64,000 bases of DNA from Pseudomonas sp. Irchel 3H7 (GTDB lineage: Bacteria > Pseudomonadota > Gammaproteobacteria > Pseudomonadales > Pseudomonadaceae). A program made the position numbers and the translations under genes. The DNA lies in the NCBI RefSeq assembly GCF_900187605.1, contig NZ_FYEA01000002.1:496001-560000 (forward strand), given 5' to 3'. Shown here one piece after another: positions 42,370 to 51,826 of this stretch. Each line of letters begins with the position of its first letter. The stretch's first letter is position 1. The notes under the pieces are model-generated. The model saw only the letters and a list, made by a program, of their open reading frames with translations. It had not been told where the DNA came from and did not search any database.

Positions 42370-43485
42370 ATGCTCACAAACCTCTGGTATGTCGTTCTCC
42401 CATCGTCGCAGTTGACTGATGGATTGATGCCGGTTCAATTGCTCGGACAACCTTTTGTGGCGTTCCGCGATGACGCGGGTGTCGCTCACGTGCTGTCGGA
42501 TATTTGCGTGCATCGCGGCGGCTCACTGTCCGCCGGCAGCAAGGTCGGCAACAGCGTGCAGTGTCCCTATCACGGCTGGCGGTTTGGCGGTGACGGCGTT
42601 TGCACGCAGATACCGGCGCAGCCCGACCTGCGGATTCCCGCCAAGGCTCGCGTCGATGCGTACCCGACGCTTGAACGCTACGGTTGGATCTGGGCATTTT
42701 TAGGTGATCTGCCGGAGGCTGAGCGTCCGCCGTTGCCGACGCTCGACTGGGTTGACGATCCCGCCATCCGCGTGGTCTCGGGCCACTTTGACTGGCAGGC
42801 CAGTTGGGACCGGATTATTGAAAACGGTCTGGACTTCGCGCACGCACCGTTTGTCCATGGTTCAACCTTCGGTGATCCGGATCATCCCGAGATTGAATCG
42901 TTCGAGGTCGACAGCGATGCGTGGAGCGGCAGCGCGCAAATGCTTATGCGCAGGCCGGCACGCAAAGGGCTGCTGCGGCGTAAATCCTCCACCGAGTTTG
43001 TCAGTGTGGTGACTGTTCCGGGGTTTCACCTGTCCGGTCCGTGTACAACGCTGGAACTTGAATTACCGAACGGCTGGCGGATCTACATCGTCTCGGCGCA
43101 TGTCCCGATTGACGCCAATCGCACGCGCACCTGGTGGATGATGGGCAGAACGTTCCTGCGCTCACGGCTGCTGGATCGCAGGTTCATTGCGAGCAATATC
43201 CGTATCTTCGAACAAGATCATGCCGTGCTGAAAAACGTCAGGCCCGAACGTGTGCCGGACTCTTTTCAGCAGGAGGTTTCGTTGAAGTCCGATGCGCTGC
43301 AGATCGCCTTTCGCAAAGACGTGCAGGCACTGGAGCAGCGCGGTTGGCGGATCGATGAAGACCGCCTCGCTCGAAACTTCACCGGACGCAAGGCTTGCGC
43401 GATACCCAGCCCCGAACGTCGTCAAATTCGCGCTTGGGCGATCGAGCCGATTCCGCTCGTGGATATCACCCACGAACCTGACTAG
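42370..43485 (+). CDS. VanA-like Rieske ring-hydroxylating/demethylating oxygenase
   Basis: A 371-residue oxygenase. The Rieske cluster ligands are Cys46-x-His48 and Cys65-x2-His68. The mononuclear iron site is ENGLDFAHAPFVHG (Asp155, His158, His163). The layout and length match vanillate O-demethylase-type subunits. It needs a ferredoxin reductase (VanB-type), which is absent from the neighbourhood. It is transcribed with or just after the kinase-like gene. Substrate unknown; aromatic O-demethylation is only one possibility. Confidence 0.85.
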   Translation: MLTNLWYVVLPSSQLTDGLMPVQLLGQPFVAFRDDAGVAHVLSDICVHRGGSLSAGSKVGNSVQCPYHGWRFGGDGVCTQIPAQPDLRIPAKARVDAYPTLERYGWIWAFLGDLPEAERPPLPTLDWVDDPAIRVVSGHFDWQASWDRIIENGLDFAHAPFVHGSTFGDPDHPEIESFEVDSDAWSGSAQMLMRRPARKGLLRRKSSTEFVSVVTVPGFHLSGPCTTLELELPNGWRIYIVSAHVPIDANRTRTWWMMGRTFLRSRLLDRRFIASNIRIFEQDHAVLKNVRPERVPDSFQQEVSLKSDALQIAFRKDVQALEQRGWRIDEDRLARNFTGRKACAIPSPERRQIRAWAIEPIPLVDITHEPD

Positions 43486-43493
43486 TGCTGCGA

Positions 43494-43520
43494 GCCAGCC
43501 TGCGCTTGGCGCAGACTGGC
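43494..43520. terminator. Stem-loop between convergent Rieske and MFS genes
   Basis: GCCAG-C-CTGCGC and GCGCAG-A-CTGGC form a 12-position stem with one mismatch over TTG. Confidence 0.6.
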
Positions 43521-43527
43521 GCAACCC

Positions 43528-44826
43528 CTAGCGCGTCTCACATTGCGGCGAAGGCTCGCCGCTCAATGCATCCACCATCGGCGGATGCTCCTGCACCGCC
43601 TGACGCAAATCTTCGGTCACCCGCAGCTCCGCACCTGTCGGCGAGAACGTGGCTGCCGCTGCAAACGGCGCGGGATTGGCCGGAACCGGGCGTTTGCCAC
43701 GGCGCCACAGGAAGAAGGTAACCATGCACAGATTGACCAGCGCAAACACCCAGAACAAACCATTGGCACCGAACGAGTTCATCACCGGCGAGATCATCAT
43801 CGGGCTGATCGCCGAGCCCAGTGAGTTGATCAGCAGCAAGCCCTGAATCATCGGCACCAACGCTTCGGCAGGCGCACGGTCAGCAGCATGGCTGACGGCA
43901 ACCGGGTACAGCGCGAATACGCCGCCACCGAGCAGAAACAACATCACCGCGAGCATTGTCGAGGACAACGGCACCAGGACGATCAACAGCGACAACACCG
44001 TGCACGCCACTGTCAGAATCGTCAGCACCTGCAAGCGATCCTTGCGATCAGACCAGCGTCCGACCGGGTATTGCAGGAGCATCGCGCCGAGGATCGTCCA
44101 GGCCATCATGCTGCCGACCTCACCGACATTCAGACCGCTGCGTTGCAGATACAACGGCAGCAAGGTGTAAATCGCCGCGATGGTCACACCCGAACCGAAA
44201 CAGCCGACCAGCCCGGTCGGCGTCACGCCCAACAGTTGCCTTGGCTTGAGCGGTTCAACCTGATCGAGCAAGGGCGACACGCGCGGCAGGATCACGATCG
44301 GCAACACCGACAACGAGGCAAGCATGCCGGCGACCATGAACGGTGCGCTGTCGCTCAACCCGGTGATTTTTCCCAGCGTTGCCTGACCCAGAACACCGGC
44401 GCCATACAGGACGATCATGTACAACGCGAGCAAGCGCCCGCGAATCTTCGCGTCGCCCGCCAGCAGCAGCCAGCTTTCGATCACCAGAAACACGCCGACC
44501 GTGGCCCAGCCGTTGATCAGGCGCAGGGCGAACCAGCCCCAGGTGTCGTAAAACAATCCCTGCAGCAGGATGGTCACGGCGATCAGCGAAGCAAAGCTGC
44601 CATAGGCGCGGATATGGCCGATGCGCAGAATCAAGCGGTCATTGAACACGGCACCCAAAGTCAGGCCGATGAAGTAGGCCGATGAAACGATGCCGATCAT
44701 CGTGGTCGAGGCACCGGCAGCGTCCAGTCGAAGGGTGGTCAGCGACGACATGAAACCGTTGCCCAGCGCAACAATGAACAGCCCGAGCAGGGGCGCCAGC
44801 GCCATGGCCAGCAAACGCGGAGACAT
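43528..44826 (-). CDS. YcaD-like MFS transporter
   Basis: A 432-residue, 12-helix protein. ALAPLLGLFIVALGNGFMSSLTTLRL at the start and NDRLILRIGHIRAYGSFAS (the loop 2-3 motif), with PVGRWSDRKDRLQVL as its counterpart in the second half, fit the YcaD/UMF-type MFS group. The frame is open for 26 more codons upstream, but AGAGG 5 nt before the ATG at 44826 fixes the start. The hydrophilic tail is 60 residues long. Substrate unknown. Confidence 0.85.
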   Translation of the reverse strand: MSPRLLAMALAPLLGLFIVALGNGFMSSLTTLRLDAAGASTTMIGIVSSAYFIGLTLGAVFNDRLILRIGHIRAYGSFASLIAVTILLQGLFYDTWGWFALRLINGWATVGVFLVIESWLLLAGDAKIRGRLLALYMIVLYGAGVLGQATLGKITGLSDSAPFMVAGMLASLSVLPIVILPRVSPLLDQVEPLKPRQLLGVTPTGLVGCFGSGVTIAAIYTLLPLYLQRSGLNVGEVGSMMAWTILGAMLLQYPVGRWSDRKDRLQVLTILTVACTVLSLLIVLVPLSSTMLAVMLFLLGGGVFALYPVAVSHAADRAPAEALVPMIQGLLLINSLGSAISPMMISPVMNSFGANGLFWVFALVNLCMVTFFLWRRGKRPVPANPAPFAAAATFSPTGAELRVTEDLRQAVQEHPPMVDALSGEPSPQCETR

Positions 44827-45153
44827 AAAAACCTCTAGAGGACGAACAGCGCAACGTGCGCCGCTGCGCATGCGATTGCCAAGCCGAAGTGTGTTGTGGT
44901 GCAAGTGCCCGCCAGACGGGCAGGGCGGTTGGGTACGTTTCGGTCACCAGATCCGGCGACTGCAAGAGCGCGCGGATTCTAAGGCTTGTGCGGAATTTTC
45001 CAATGGCTGTTTGCTGCGACAGTTGGACGCAGGTCAATCAAGGCTGAGTCATAACGACAGCTCATCCTTTGCACGGCAAAAATGTTCCTTTATTGATCCT
45101 CTTGCGCTGGTTAGCCTGTGCGGTCGGTTTGCCATTTTGTGCCAGGAGTCATG
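44827..45153. other. Intergenic region between divergent transporter genes
   Basis: 327 bp with the promoters of the MFS and YddG-like genes. A small hairpin GCCCG-CCAGA-CGGGC lies near 44909-44923. No gene is seen. Confidence 0.4.
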
Positions 45154-46092
45154 ATGCTGATCAAGGGTGAGCGGGCCGCCACGGTGTGTGGCTTGGTGGC
45201 GATCGTTTTGTGGAGTACCGCTGCCGGATTGATCAGAGGCGTCAGCGAGCACTTCGGCCCGTTGGGGGGCGCTGCGTTGATCTATTCGCTGGGCGCCATG
45301 CTGTTGCTGGTGTTCCTCGGCCGCCCGCGGATTCGCTCGACTTCCAGGCTCTATCTGCTGCTCGGCAGCGCATTGTTCGTCGCTTATGAGGTGTGCCTGT
45401 CGTTGGCATTGGGTTTCGCCAGTGATCGGCATCAAGCCATCGAACTGGGCGTGGTCAATTATCTGTGGCCGTGCCTGACCGTGGTGCTGGCGATTGTCAT
45501 GAATGGACAGAAGACCCGCTGGTTCATCATTCCAGGCTCCGCGCTGGCGATCTTCGGCATCTTGTGGGTCGTCAGTAGCGAGGGATTATCGTTGCCGGGG
45601 ATTGTGCGCAATGTTCAGTCCAACCCGCTGAGCTACAGCCTTGCATTGACCTGTGCGATTACCTTTGCCCTGTATTGCAATGTCACGCGTCGCTATGCCG
45701 GTGGGCAGAATCTGGTGGCGCTGTTTTTCGTGCTGACGTCCGTCGTGTTGTGGTTGAAGTGGTACCTCAGCCTCGAACGGATTCCGCCATTCACTTGGGT
45801 AAACTCTTTGGAACTGCTGGCGGCGGGAATCGCCATGGCCGGTGGCTACGCTCTCTGGAACATCGGCATCCTGCGGGGAAACCTGACCTTGCTGGCGACC
45901 GCGTCCTACTCCGCGCCGGTGCTGTCGTCAGCATTCGCTGCGGTGTGGCTTGGCGTCAGTTTGCAGATGCAGTTCTGGCAGGGCGCCGTGCTGGTGACGG
46001 TGGGCTCGCTGCTGTGTTGGCATGCGACCCGGCAGCGCGACGTAACCCAGACAACACCGATCAAGGTCAGCGTGCGCGAGAACTCTCACTGA
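45154..46092 (+). CDS. YddG-like aromatic amino acid exporter (DMT family)
   Basis: A 312-residue protein with ten membrane helices. The start VCGLVAIVLWSTAAGLIRGVSEHFGP, the KTR loop and the HQAIELGVVNYLWPCLTVVLAI block match YddG of enterics, which exports aromatic amino acids and methyl viologen. Of two adjacent ATGs the second (45154) is better spaced from AGGAG. It is divergent from the MFS gene, and the short hairpin AGGCC-TTAGC-GGCCT follows at 46096-46110. Confidence 0.85.
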   Translation: MLIKGERAATVCGLVAIVLWSTAAGLIRGVSEHFGPLGGAALIYSLGAMLLLVFLGRPRIRSTSRLYLLLGSALFVAYEVCLSLALGFASDRHQAIELGVVNYLWPCLTVVLAIVMNGQKTRWFIIPGSALAIFGILWVVSSEGLSLPGIVRNVQSNPLSYSLALTCAITFALYCNVTRRYAGGQNLVALFFVLTSVVLWLKWYLSLERIPPFTWVNSLELLAAGIAMAGGYALWNIGILRGNLTLLATASYSAPVLSSAFAAVWLGVSLQMQFWQGAVLVTVGSLLCWHATRQRDVTQTTPIKVSVRENSH

Positions 46093-46183
46093 AACAGGCC
46101 TTAGCGGCCTCCCTTACCGGATGCTAAATTAGCGTCGCAACGCAAGTCTCCCCCAATCACGCGGGTTTATGGAGAGCAACAGC

Positions 46184-47116
46184 ATGGAAGCCACCCCGGT
46201 AGACCGTTCAGCCCCGAGCCGTTACTTGGCAGTGCTGGGCTTATCACTGCTGCTCAACCCCTCAACCCCGGCCATGGCCTTTAACCCCGAGCTGCATTCG
46301 GCTTACGCGCTGAAAGCGGCGCAGGCGTTTCAGCGCTGCCCGGGAGTAAAGCTTCCTGCGCAGTTGGGCGAGGCCTTGGCTGATGGAACGGACGCAGAAG
46401 ACTCAAGCCCGTTGACGATCCTTCAACGCATCACCCACTGGCATTTCTACAACCGCAACGAAAAGCTTGAGCCACTCTGGTTGGTCCAGCGCAATCTGGA
46501 CGCGATTTTCAACAAACGCATCAAGAAGCTGAACGAGCTGCTGGTGAAACCTGATGCCGACCCGGTTGCGGTCTACGAGCAAGCAGGAAGGGTTTTGCAT
46601 TACATACAGGACATGAGCGTCCCCGGCCATGTGGTGCCGGCTTACCACGCAAAGTTACCGGGCAATCATTCCGATCCATTTGATGAGTTCGAGAGCATTG
46701 AAGCGCTGCCAGTGTTCGACTTGTCTGACGTGCAGTGTCAGGCGCTTCGTGATGAGGCGGATAAAGCCGATGCCAACCCTCGACGTTTTCTGGACGCCGC
46801 TGCCACAGCAACCTTGCAAGCGATAGAGCAGATAGACGCGGCCGGTAAACCTGTCGTCGACGGTGCATGGAACGCATATTGGGTTTACCCCGCGCGAAAC
46901 ACCGATGAAGCCCGCAAAGGTTGGGGCCAATACGGTACCTGCGAATTTGCAAAGGGCAATGTCAATGCTGGGTGCAAGCGTGAAGAAGAGCTTGTGGCGT
47001 TGTTCGAACAACAGTCTCGGCAGGCTCAGAGAAACTCGGTGCTGATGCTTTTTTATGTGCAAAAGAAGCTGGCCGAAGCAGGCCAGAAAAACGCCAGTGC
47101 AATGGCTGATCAATAG
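46184..47116 (+). CDS. Exported zinc-dependent phospholipase C/P1 nuclease-fold protein
   Basis: A 310-residue protein with a signal peptide (YLAVLGLSLLLNPSTPAMA). Zinc ligands of the PLC/S1-P1 fold are recognisable in order: DGTDAEDSS, RITHWHFYN, GRVLHYIQDMSVPGHVVPAYH (His-x3-Asp then His) and NHSDPFDEFE (His-x-x-x-Glu spacing). Bacillus PLC and Clostridium alpha-toxin use the same set. It may hydrolyse phospholipids or another phosphodiester; not established. The ATG at 46184 has GGAG 9 nt upstream, better than the ATG at 46169. A lipoprotein gene follows after 18 bp, probably in the same operon. Confidence 0.75.
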   Translation: MEATPVDRSAPSRYLAVLGLSLLLNPSTPAMAFNPELHSAYALKAAQAFQRCPGVKLPAQLGEALADGTDAEDSSPLTILQRITHWHFYNRNEKLEPLWLVQRNLDAIFNKRIKKLNELLVKPDADPVAVYEQAGRVLHYIQDMSVPGHVVPAYHAKLPGNHSDPFDEFESIEALPVFDLSDVQCQALRDEADKADANPRRFLDAAATATLQAIEQIDAAGKPVVDGAWNAYWVYPARNTDEARKGWGQYGTCEFAKGNVNAGCKREEELVALFEQQSRQAQRNSVLMLFYVQKKLAEAGQKNASAMADQ

Positions 47117-47134
47117 TGGGGACTGAAATTTAGA

Positions 47135-47698
47135 ATGCGCCGCTTAATAACTCATGGATGTGTTGTCGTCAGTGTTGCGATGCTGTGTTCAGGATGTACC
47201 TCCTATGCGACCGTGCCGACAATCAACGAACACGCTGGAACCGCAACCCAGGAAATCATCTCCAGCTTCAGCTACGAAATAGACTCTCCCTGGAAAAACA
47301 GTCGCCTTGGCAAAGACGCCTACGCGCAGACAAAAAGCATGTTTCCACATGCACAGGATCACAGCTCCAGCCCTGTAGCCTCGAGCCTCCCTGCACTGGA
47401 AATCAAAGTCTCGGAATTTTCATTGGGTGGCGCTTGCACACAAGAGTATTTGACGGGGTTGAGTTTTGGTTTGATTCCGAGTTGGTGTACAAGGCCAGAC
47501 CTGTACAAGTTTGATTTCACCCTGAATAAAGATAACGGCTTTTGCAGGCAAAGAACTTACTCAGTCAGCGCCACAACGGTTTCCCATCTCGTGATGATTC
47601 CGTTTGCGCTGTTTGAGCCCGAGAAACGACCACTGGCCATTTATCAGGCTTCGCTAAAAGATTTCCTTCAAGCCGATCAATGTTCCAAAGGCTTGTGA
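47135..47698 (+). CDS. Putative lipoprotein partner of the PLC-like protein
   Basis: A 187-residue protein with a lipobox CSGC (Cys at about residue 21) after a short hydrophobic stretch. The mature part has four more Cys (GGACTQEYL, PSWCTRPD, NGFCRQRT, ADQCSKG), which could form two disulfides. No family recognised. It is A+T-richer than its surroundings by eye. Its position just after a secreted hydrolase suggests a helper or an inhibitor, but nothing proves it. Confidence 0.7.
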   Translation: MRRLITHGCVVVSVAMLCSGCTSYATVPTINEHAGTATQEIISSFSYEIDSPWKNSRLGKDAYAQTKSMFPHAQDHSSSPVASSLPALEIKVSEFSLGGACTQEYLTGLSFGLIPSWCTRPDLYKFDFTLNKDNGFCRQRTYSVSATTVSHLVMIPFALFEPEKRPLAIYQASLKDFLQADQCSKGL

Positions 47699-47706
47699 CC
47701 GGCGCA

Positions 47707-48858
47707 TCAGGCCTTCAAAAATCTCGCGGCGTAACTGACAAACAACAACAGGAAAACCAAGCCACCCAATGCGACCACCAGCGTACTGAGATGCGCAACC
47801 ATGCCGATGAACGCTGGGCCCATGAGAATGCCGGCGTAGCCCATCGAGATGATCGCCGGAATCGCGGTGCGCTGGGGCATGCGCTGTTGTCGACCCGCCG
47901 CCGTAAACAGCACCGGGACTATGTTCGAGCATCCGATACCGACCAAGGCATAGCCCAGCAATGCCGCCTGCCAACTATCGAATACTAGCGAAACCAGCAT
48001 GCCCGCCGCCGCGCAGACCCCGCCCAGCGCTACCACGCGAACGCCACCCAGTCGGCTGACGATGGCGTCTCCGGTCAGGCGCCCGAGCGTCATCGCCGCC
48101 GCGAAGCTGGCATAACCCAAGCCTGCGTAGCTGGGTTCCATTGCGCGTTGCGAGGCAAGGAAAACCGCGCTCCAGTCGAGCATGGCGCCTTCCGTAAGGA
48201 AAACAATGAAACACAGGACGCCCAATAGCAGCACGATCCCCCGTGGCATCGCCAACAACGGACCGTCTCTCTCGGTGCCATAGGGCAACAAACTTGGCGC
48301 AGCCTTGTACAGCGCGGCGAGGATAATCGCCACCAGGCAAAGCACGGACAGCAGTGGATTCAGTCCCAGGCTGAGCATCGCCGTCATGGCCCCGGCCCCG
48401 GCGATACCGCCGACGCTGTAAAGCCCGTGGAACCCGGATTGCAGGGTTTCGCCGCTGTGCTTTTCAACAATGATCGACTGGATATTGATCGCGCAATCGA
48501 GCATGCCCATGCTGGCGCCGAACCCCAGTACGGCAAGCGCCAGCCCCGGCAGCCACGTCAGATGGCTCAGCATCGGCAGCACCGAACACAACGCGACAGT
48601 CGAGCAGATGATCACCGGTTTGCAGCCAAAACGTGCAGTCAGATAACCGGCAAACGGCATGGCGACGATCGAACCGATACCGAATCCCAGCAACAACAGG
48701 CCCAGTCCGCCGTCGTCCAGTCCGGTACGGGCTTTCACCAACGGAACGAGTGGCGCCCAAGCCGACATGACAATGCCGGTGATCAAAAATACGATGCGCG
48801 TCGACACGCGCTCGCCGTAGTTTGCATAAGCTGCCAGGGATGATGTCGAGGCGTTCAT
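47707..48858 (-). CDS. MFS permease at the end of the Rieske operon
   Basis: A 383-residue, 12-helix protein of the FucP/YbjJ-like MFS type: RIVFLITGIVMSAWAPLVPLVKAR at the start, GFGASMGMLDCAINIQ in helix 4-5, and SAVFLASQRAMEPSYAGLGYA in helix 7-8. YbjJ-type proteins are inner-membrane exporters or importers of unknown substrate. The frame is open upstream, but MNAST at 48858 is the likely start. It lies 139 bp downstream of the Rieske gene on the same strand and may move a substrate or product of that pathway. Confidence 0.85.
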   Translation of the reverse strand: MNASTSSLAAYANYGERVSTRIVFLITGIVMSAWAPLVPLVKARTGLDDGGLGLLLLGFGIGSIVAMPFAGYLTARFGCKPVIICSTVALCSVLPMLSHLTWLPGLALAVLGFGASMGMLDCAINIQSIIVEKHSGETLQSGFHGLYSVGGIAGAGAMTAMLSLGLNPLLSVLCLVAIILAALYKAAPSLLPYGTERDGPLLAMPRGIVLLLGVLCFIVFLTEGAMLDWSAVFLASQRAMEPSYAGLGYASFAAAMTLGRLTGDAIVSRLGGVRVVALGGVCAAAGMLVSLVFDSWQAALLGYALVGIGCSNIVPVLFTAAGRQQRMPQRTAIPAIISMGYAGILMGPAFIGMVAHLSTLVVALGGLVFLLLFVSYAARFLKA

Positions 48859-48997
48859 TGATGCGGATATCCTTATCGGTGTCTCCCGGCTTTTTTGGCG
48901 ACGAACCGGAACAACAGCTTTTCGAGACACAAGAGTCCCTTCCAGCATCCGTCGGGATGCTGAAGGGAAGAGGGATGGAACTGGTGAGGAGAACGGA

Positions 48998-50230
48998 TCA
49001 GCCAACAGACTTCAAAGGGATGGGGCCTTTGAGCCGATCCATCATGGTCGCGCAATACCAGTCATCGAACTGACAAACGCCAGTCTCGGCGGTTTCCGAA
49101 TAAGGCCCCGGCTCGTACGACGGCGAGGTCACACCGCGCTGGGTGCCTTCGACCAGCGTGCGGTCCTGATCGTTGGTGGCAATCCAGACTTTGGTCAGGC
49201 GCTCGAGATCGTAATCCACGCCTTCCACTGCGCTGTCAGGTACCAGCCATTTGGTGGTGACCAGAGTTTCAGTGGCGCTGATCGGCAACACCCGGAAGCT
49301 CAGTGCATGGTCACCGAGGAAGTGATTCCAGGTGGAGGGGTAGTGGAAGTACAGCAGCGCGCCGATGTCCGCTTCAGTTGTCTTGTCCAGACGCCCGGCA
49401 ACGGCAGGTTTGCCATCCATGGTGTAGCTGACGGCGCCGGATGACAGCGGAATACGGGTCATGCGGAACTGACCATTGATATCCATCACCAAACGGCTTG
49501 GCAGTCCGGCGCTCTCGCACTTGGACCAGTAAGCCGACAGCTCTGGATCATCTTCGCCACTGACGCCGCCCACCGACAGGTTATCGACGAACGAATGCAG
49601 CAACTCCGGGTGCGACCCGTCGCAGTGATAGCACTCGCGATTGTTTTCGAAGACCAGTTTCCAGTTGCCTTTCTCGATGATGTTCGACTCGAACGCTACT
49701 TTGCAGTTTTCAAGATAGTGCGGCGCGATGAAAGGGCTGACGGCTTTGCGGAAACCTTCGAAATCAGGAGCCTTGGCGGCCACGCAGACATAAATGTAGG
49801 TATCGACGATCTCGCAGTGAACGCTTTTCAGACTGTATTGGGATTTGTCGAAATCCTGGCCCATGTTGCCGGCGAACAACAGGTTGCCATCCAGCTCGTA
49901 CGTCCACTTGTGATACGGGCAAACCATCTTCGCCACTTTGCCGTGATCGGCCTCGCAGATTTTTGCGCCACGGTGACGGCAGGCGTTATGGAACGCCCGG
50001 ACCTCGCCGTCTTTGCCGCGCACCACTGCAACGGGGTAGTCACCGATCTGCAGGGTGAAATACTGCCCCGGCTTGGTGATTTCAAAGGTGTGGCCGGCGA
50101 AGATCCAGTCCTTGTGCCAGATCTGCTCAAGATCCTGACGGTAAACGCTTTCATTGCTGTAAAGGGCGCCCGGCAGCGAATGCCAGGGTTTGCGCTGTGC
50201 GATCAGGTCAAAAACGCTTTCTTTATTCAT
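48998..50230 (-). CDS. GbcA-like Rieske N-demethylating oxygenase
   Basis: A 410-residue alpha-type subunit. The Rieske ligands are Cys84-x-His86 and Cys104-x2-His107; the mononuclear iron site is NNRECYHCDGSH (His202, His207). It resembles glycine betaine monooxygenase GbcA and stachydrine demethylases, which remove a methyl group from quaternary ammonium acids as formaldehyde. The reductase partner (GbcB-type) is not in the window. GGAGG lies 6 nt before the ATG. Neighbours are an MmgE/PrpD gene upstream and a betaine-type ABC importer beyond the LysR gene. The substrate is probably an N-methylated amino acid. Confidence 0.87.
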   Translation of the reverse strand: MNKESVFDLIAQRKPWHSLPGALYSNESVYRQDLEQIWHKDWIFAGHTFEITKPGQYFTLQIGDYPVAVVRGKDGEVRAFHNACRHRGAKICEADHGKVAKMVCPYHKWTYELDGNLLFAGNMGQDFDKSQYSLKSVHCEIVDTYIYVCVAAKAPDFEGFRKAVSPFIAPHYLENCKVAFESNIIEKGNWKLVFENNRECYHCDGSHPELLHSFVDNLSVGGVSGEDDPELSAYWSKCESAGLPSRLVMDINGQFRMTRIPLSSGAVSYTMDGKPAVAGRLDKTTEADIGALLYFHYPSTWNHFLGDHALSFRVLPISATETLVTTKWLVPDSAVEGVDYDLERLTKVWIATNDQDRTLVEGTQRGVTSPSYEPGPYSETAETGVCQFDDWYCATMMDRLKGPIPLKSVG

Positions 50231-50311
50231 TATTATCCTCCCAGGGGCGACATAGCCCTCAGCCTATAGGGCGCAGGACAGCGATCACAAACGACATTTG
50301 CTGTGGGCAAT

Positions 50312-51685
50312 TCATGCGTTGGGGTTATCGATGATGTCTGACTGGCGTGCCAGCACTGGGTGAAAAATCGGTTCCAGAACCGTAATGGCGCAGCTGGATT
50401 GTGCAATGTGTTTGATCGCTGTTTTCACCTCGGCACTGCGCTCTACACCGAGACCGCTGGCGAACAGATCAAATTTCTGGCTCAGCTCTTCAGCGCTGAG
50501 GGGCGTTTCGGGGTCGCCCCGCGCGGCAGTGATCGGACTCACCAGCACGCCGCCGTTCTTCAGGGTAATGGTCAATCGGGAGAGGATTTCGGCTGGGAAT
50601 CTGGCCGAGATATCGGCGGCTTCGACGACTTCGATACGGCGGCTCAGTGCCAGAATATCTTCGGCAAAAATCGCCGCCCCGGTGACTTCTTCCGGACCGA
50701 CCTTGCCCCGCACAATCAGTGCGGCCAGCGGAAAGGCGAGGGCGTACTGCGCCTCATCGGCGTCACTCGGCGTATGCCCCTGCAAACACATCGACTCGTA
50801 GAACGTTTCCACGCAAACGGTTTCAATCGAGTCCGCATCGAGCTGAGGGTTTTCTCGCTGCAGTTCGAGCATGGCGGTCAGCGCCGGTTGTGCCCAGCGG
50901 CAAACTGGCCAGGGTTTGAAGTACTGACTGTCGATCTCCCAGCGTGCACCGATGTCGTTCCAGTATTCGGCGACGGTGATGTCTTCAACCGATTCTGCCG
51001 GTGCACCGGTGATGCCTTCCCGAGCCATGAGCAGGGCGTTCAAACCTGCAAATGCGCCTGCACCGTGGGCATCGCGCAGCATCGTCGGCGCTTGCACCAC
51101 GCGCATCATCGGGCAGCGTGCGCTGAAGTACTCGGCGATGCCCAAGGAATGGCGAAACGTCGGCTCATCAAAACCCAGCAAACGTGCTCCGGCACAGACC
51201 AAACCCAGCGCGGAAAAACCGCCGGATGCGTGATAAGTCGGCGAGGTCGCCATCAAGGCGGAACCGGCCCGCAGCGCCGTTTCATAACCGATGCACAGGG
51301 CGGTCAGTAGCTCATGACCGCTAATCGACTGGCCTTGATGATGCAGCGCATCGGCGAGGGCAAGCACGGCGGGAACAACGGTCGCTCCGGCGTGCCCCTT
51401 GGATTTGAAGTGGCCTTCGTGGGCGTCGAGGCTGTCAGCGCTGAACCCTCCGGCCCACGCTGCGCCGAGCACGTTGACACGTTGCCCGGCAAAGATCAGG
51501 CGACTGCTATAGGCGCCCGCCGGGTAATGCTGTTCGGCAAAACGCCGCATGGCGCTGCTGGTGTCATTGCTGGCCGCGCCGGCCATGACGCCGACGATAT
51601 CCAGCAGACTGTCCTGCACGATTGCACGAGTCTTGAGCGGGGCATCGAGGAAATCAAAATCGCGACAGAATTCGAAGAGTGACAT
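50312..51685 (-). CDS. MmgE/PrpD family protein
   Basis: A 457-residue soluble protein. Blocks of the family are AWAGGFSADSLDAHEGHFKSKGHAG cut at FSADSLDAHEGH (the conserved active-site His region), HHQGQSISGHELLTALCIGYE and YHASGGFSALGLVCAGARLLGF. The family includes 2-methylcitrate dehydratase, cis-aconitate decarboxylase and iminodisuccinate epimerase. The precise activity here is unknown, but epimerase or dehydratase action on an amino acid derivative would suit the locus. AGGAAGGG precedes the ATG. It lies between the LysR and Rieske genes, all on one strand. Confidence 0.83.
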   Translation of the reverse strand: MSLFEFCRDFDFLDAPLKTRAIVQDSLLDIVGVMAGAASNDTSSAMRRFAEQHYPAGAYSSRLIFAGQRVNVLGAAWAGGFSADSLDAHEGHFKSKGHAGATVVPAVLALADALHHQGQSISGHELLTALCIGYETALRAGSALMATSPTYHASGGFSALGLVCAGARLLGFDEPTFRHSLGIAEYFSARCPMMRVVQAPTMLRDAHGAGAFAGLNALLMAREGITGAPAESVEDITVAEYWNDIGARWEIDSQYFKPWPVCRWAQPALTAMLELQRENPQLDADSIETVCVETFYESMCLQGHTPSDADEAQYALAFPLAALIVRGKVGPEEVTGAAIFAEDILALSRRIEVVEAADISARFPAEILSRLTITLKNGGVLVSPITAARGDPETPLSAEELSQKFDLFASGLGVERSAEVKTAIKHIAQSSCAITVLEPIFHPVLARQSDIIDNPNA

Positions 51686-51826
51686 TCAACAATCCCTTCC
51701 TGTGAGTTGCGCCGGGCCGATCATGGCCGGCGCAACTCAACAATGAGCCACGGGGAGGGTGCCGCTCTAGCAACATTTTCGTCGGGCTATTGATAACCAA
51801 ATCATCCGACGACGGTGCGGTGCGGA

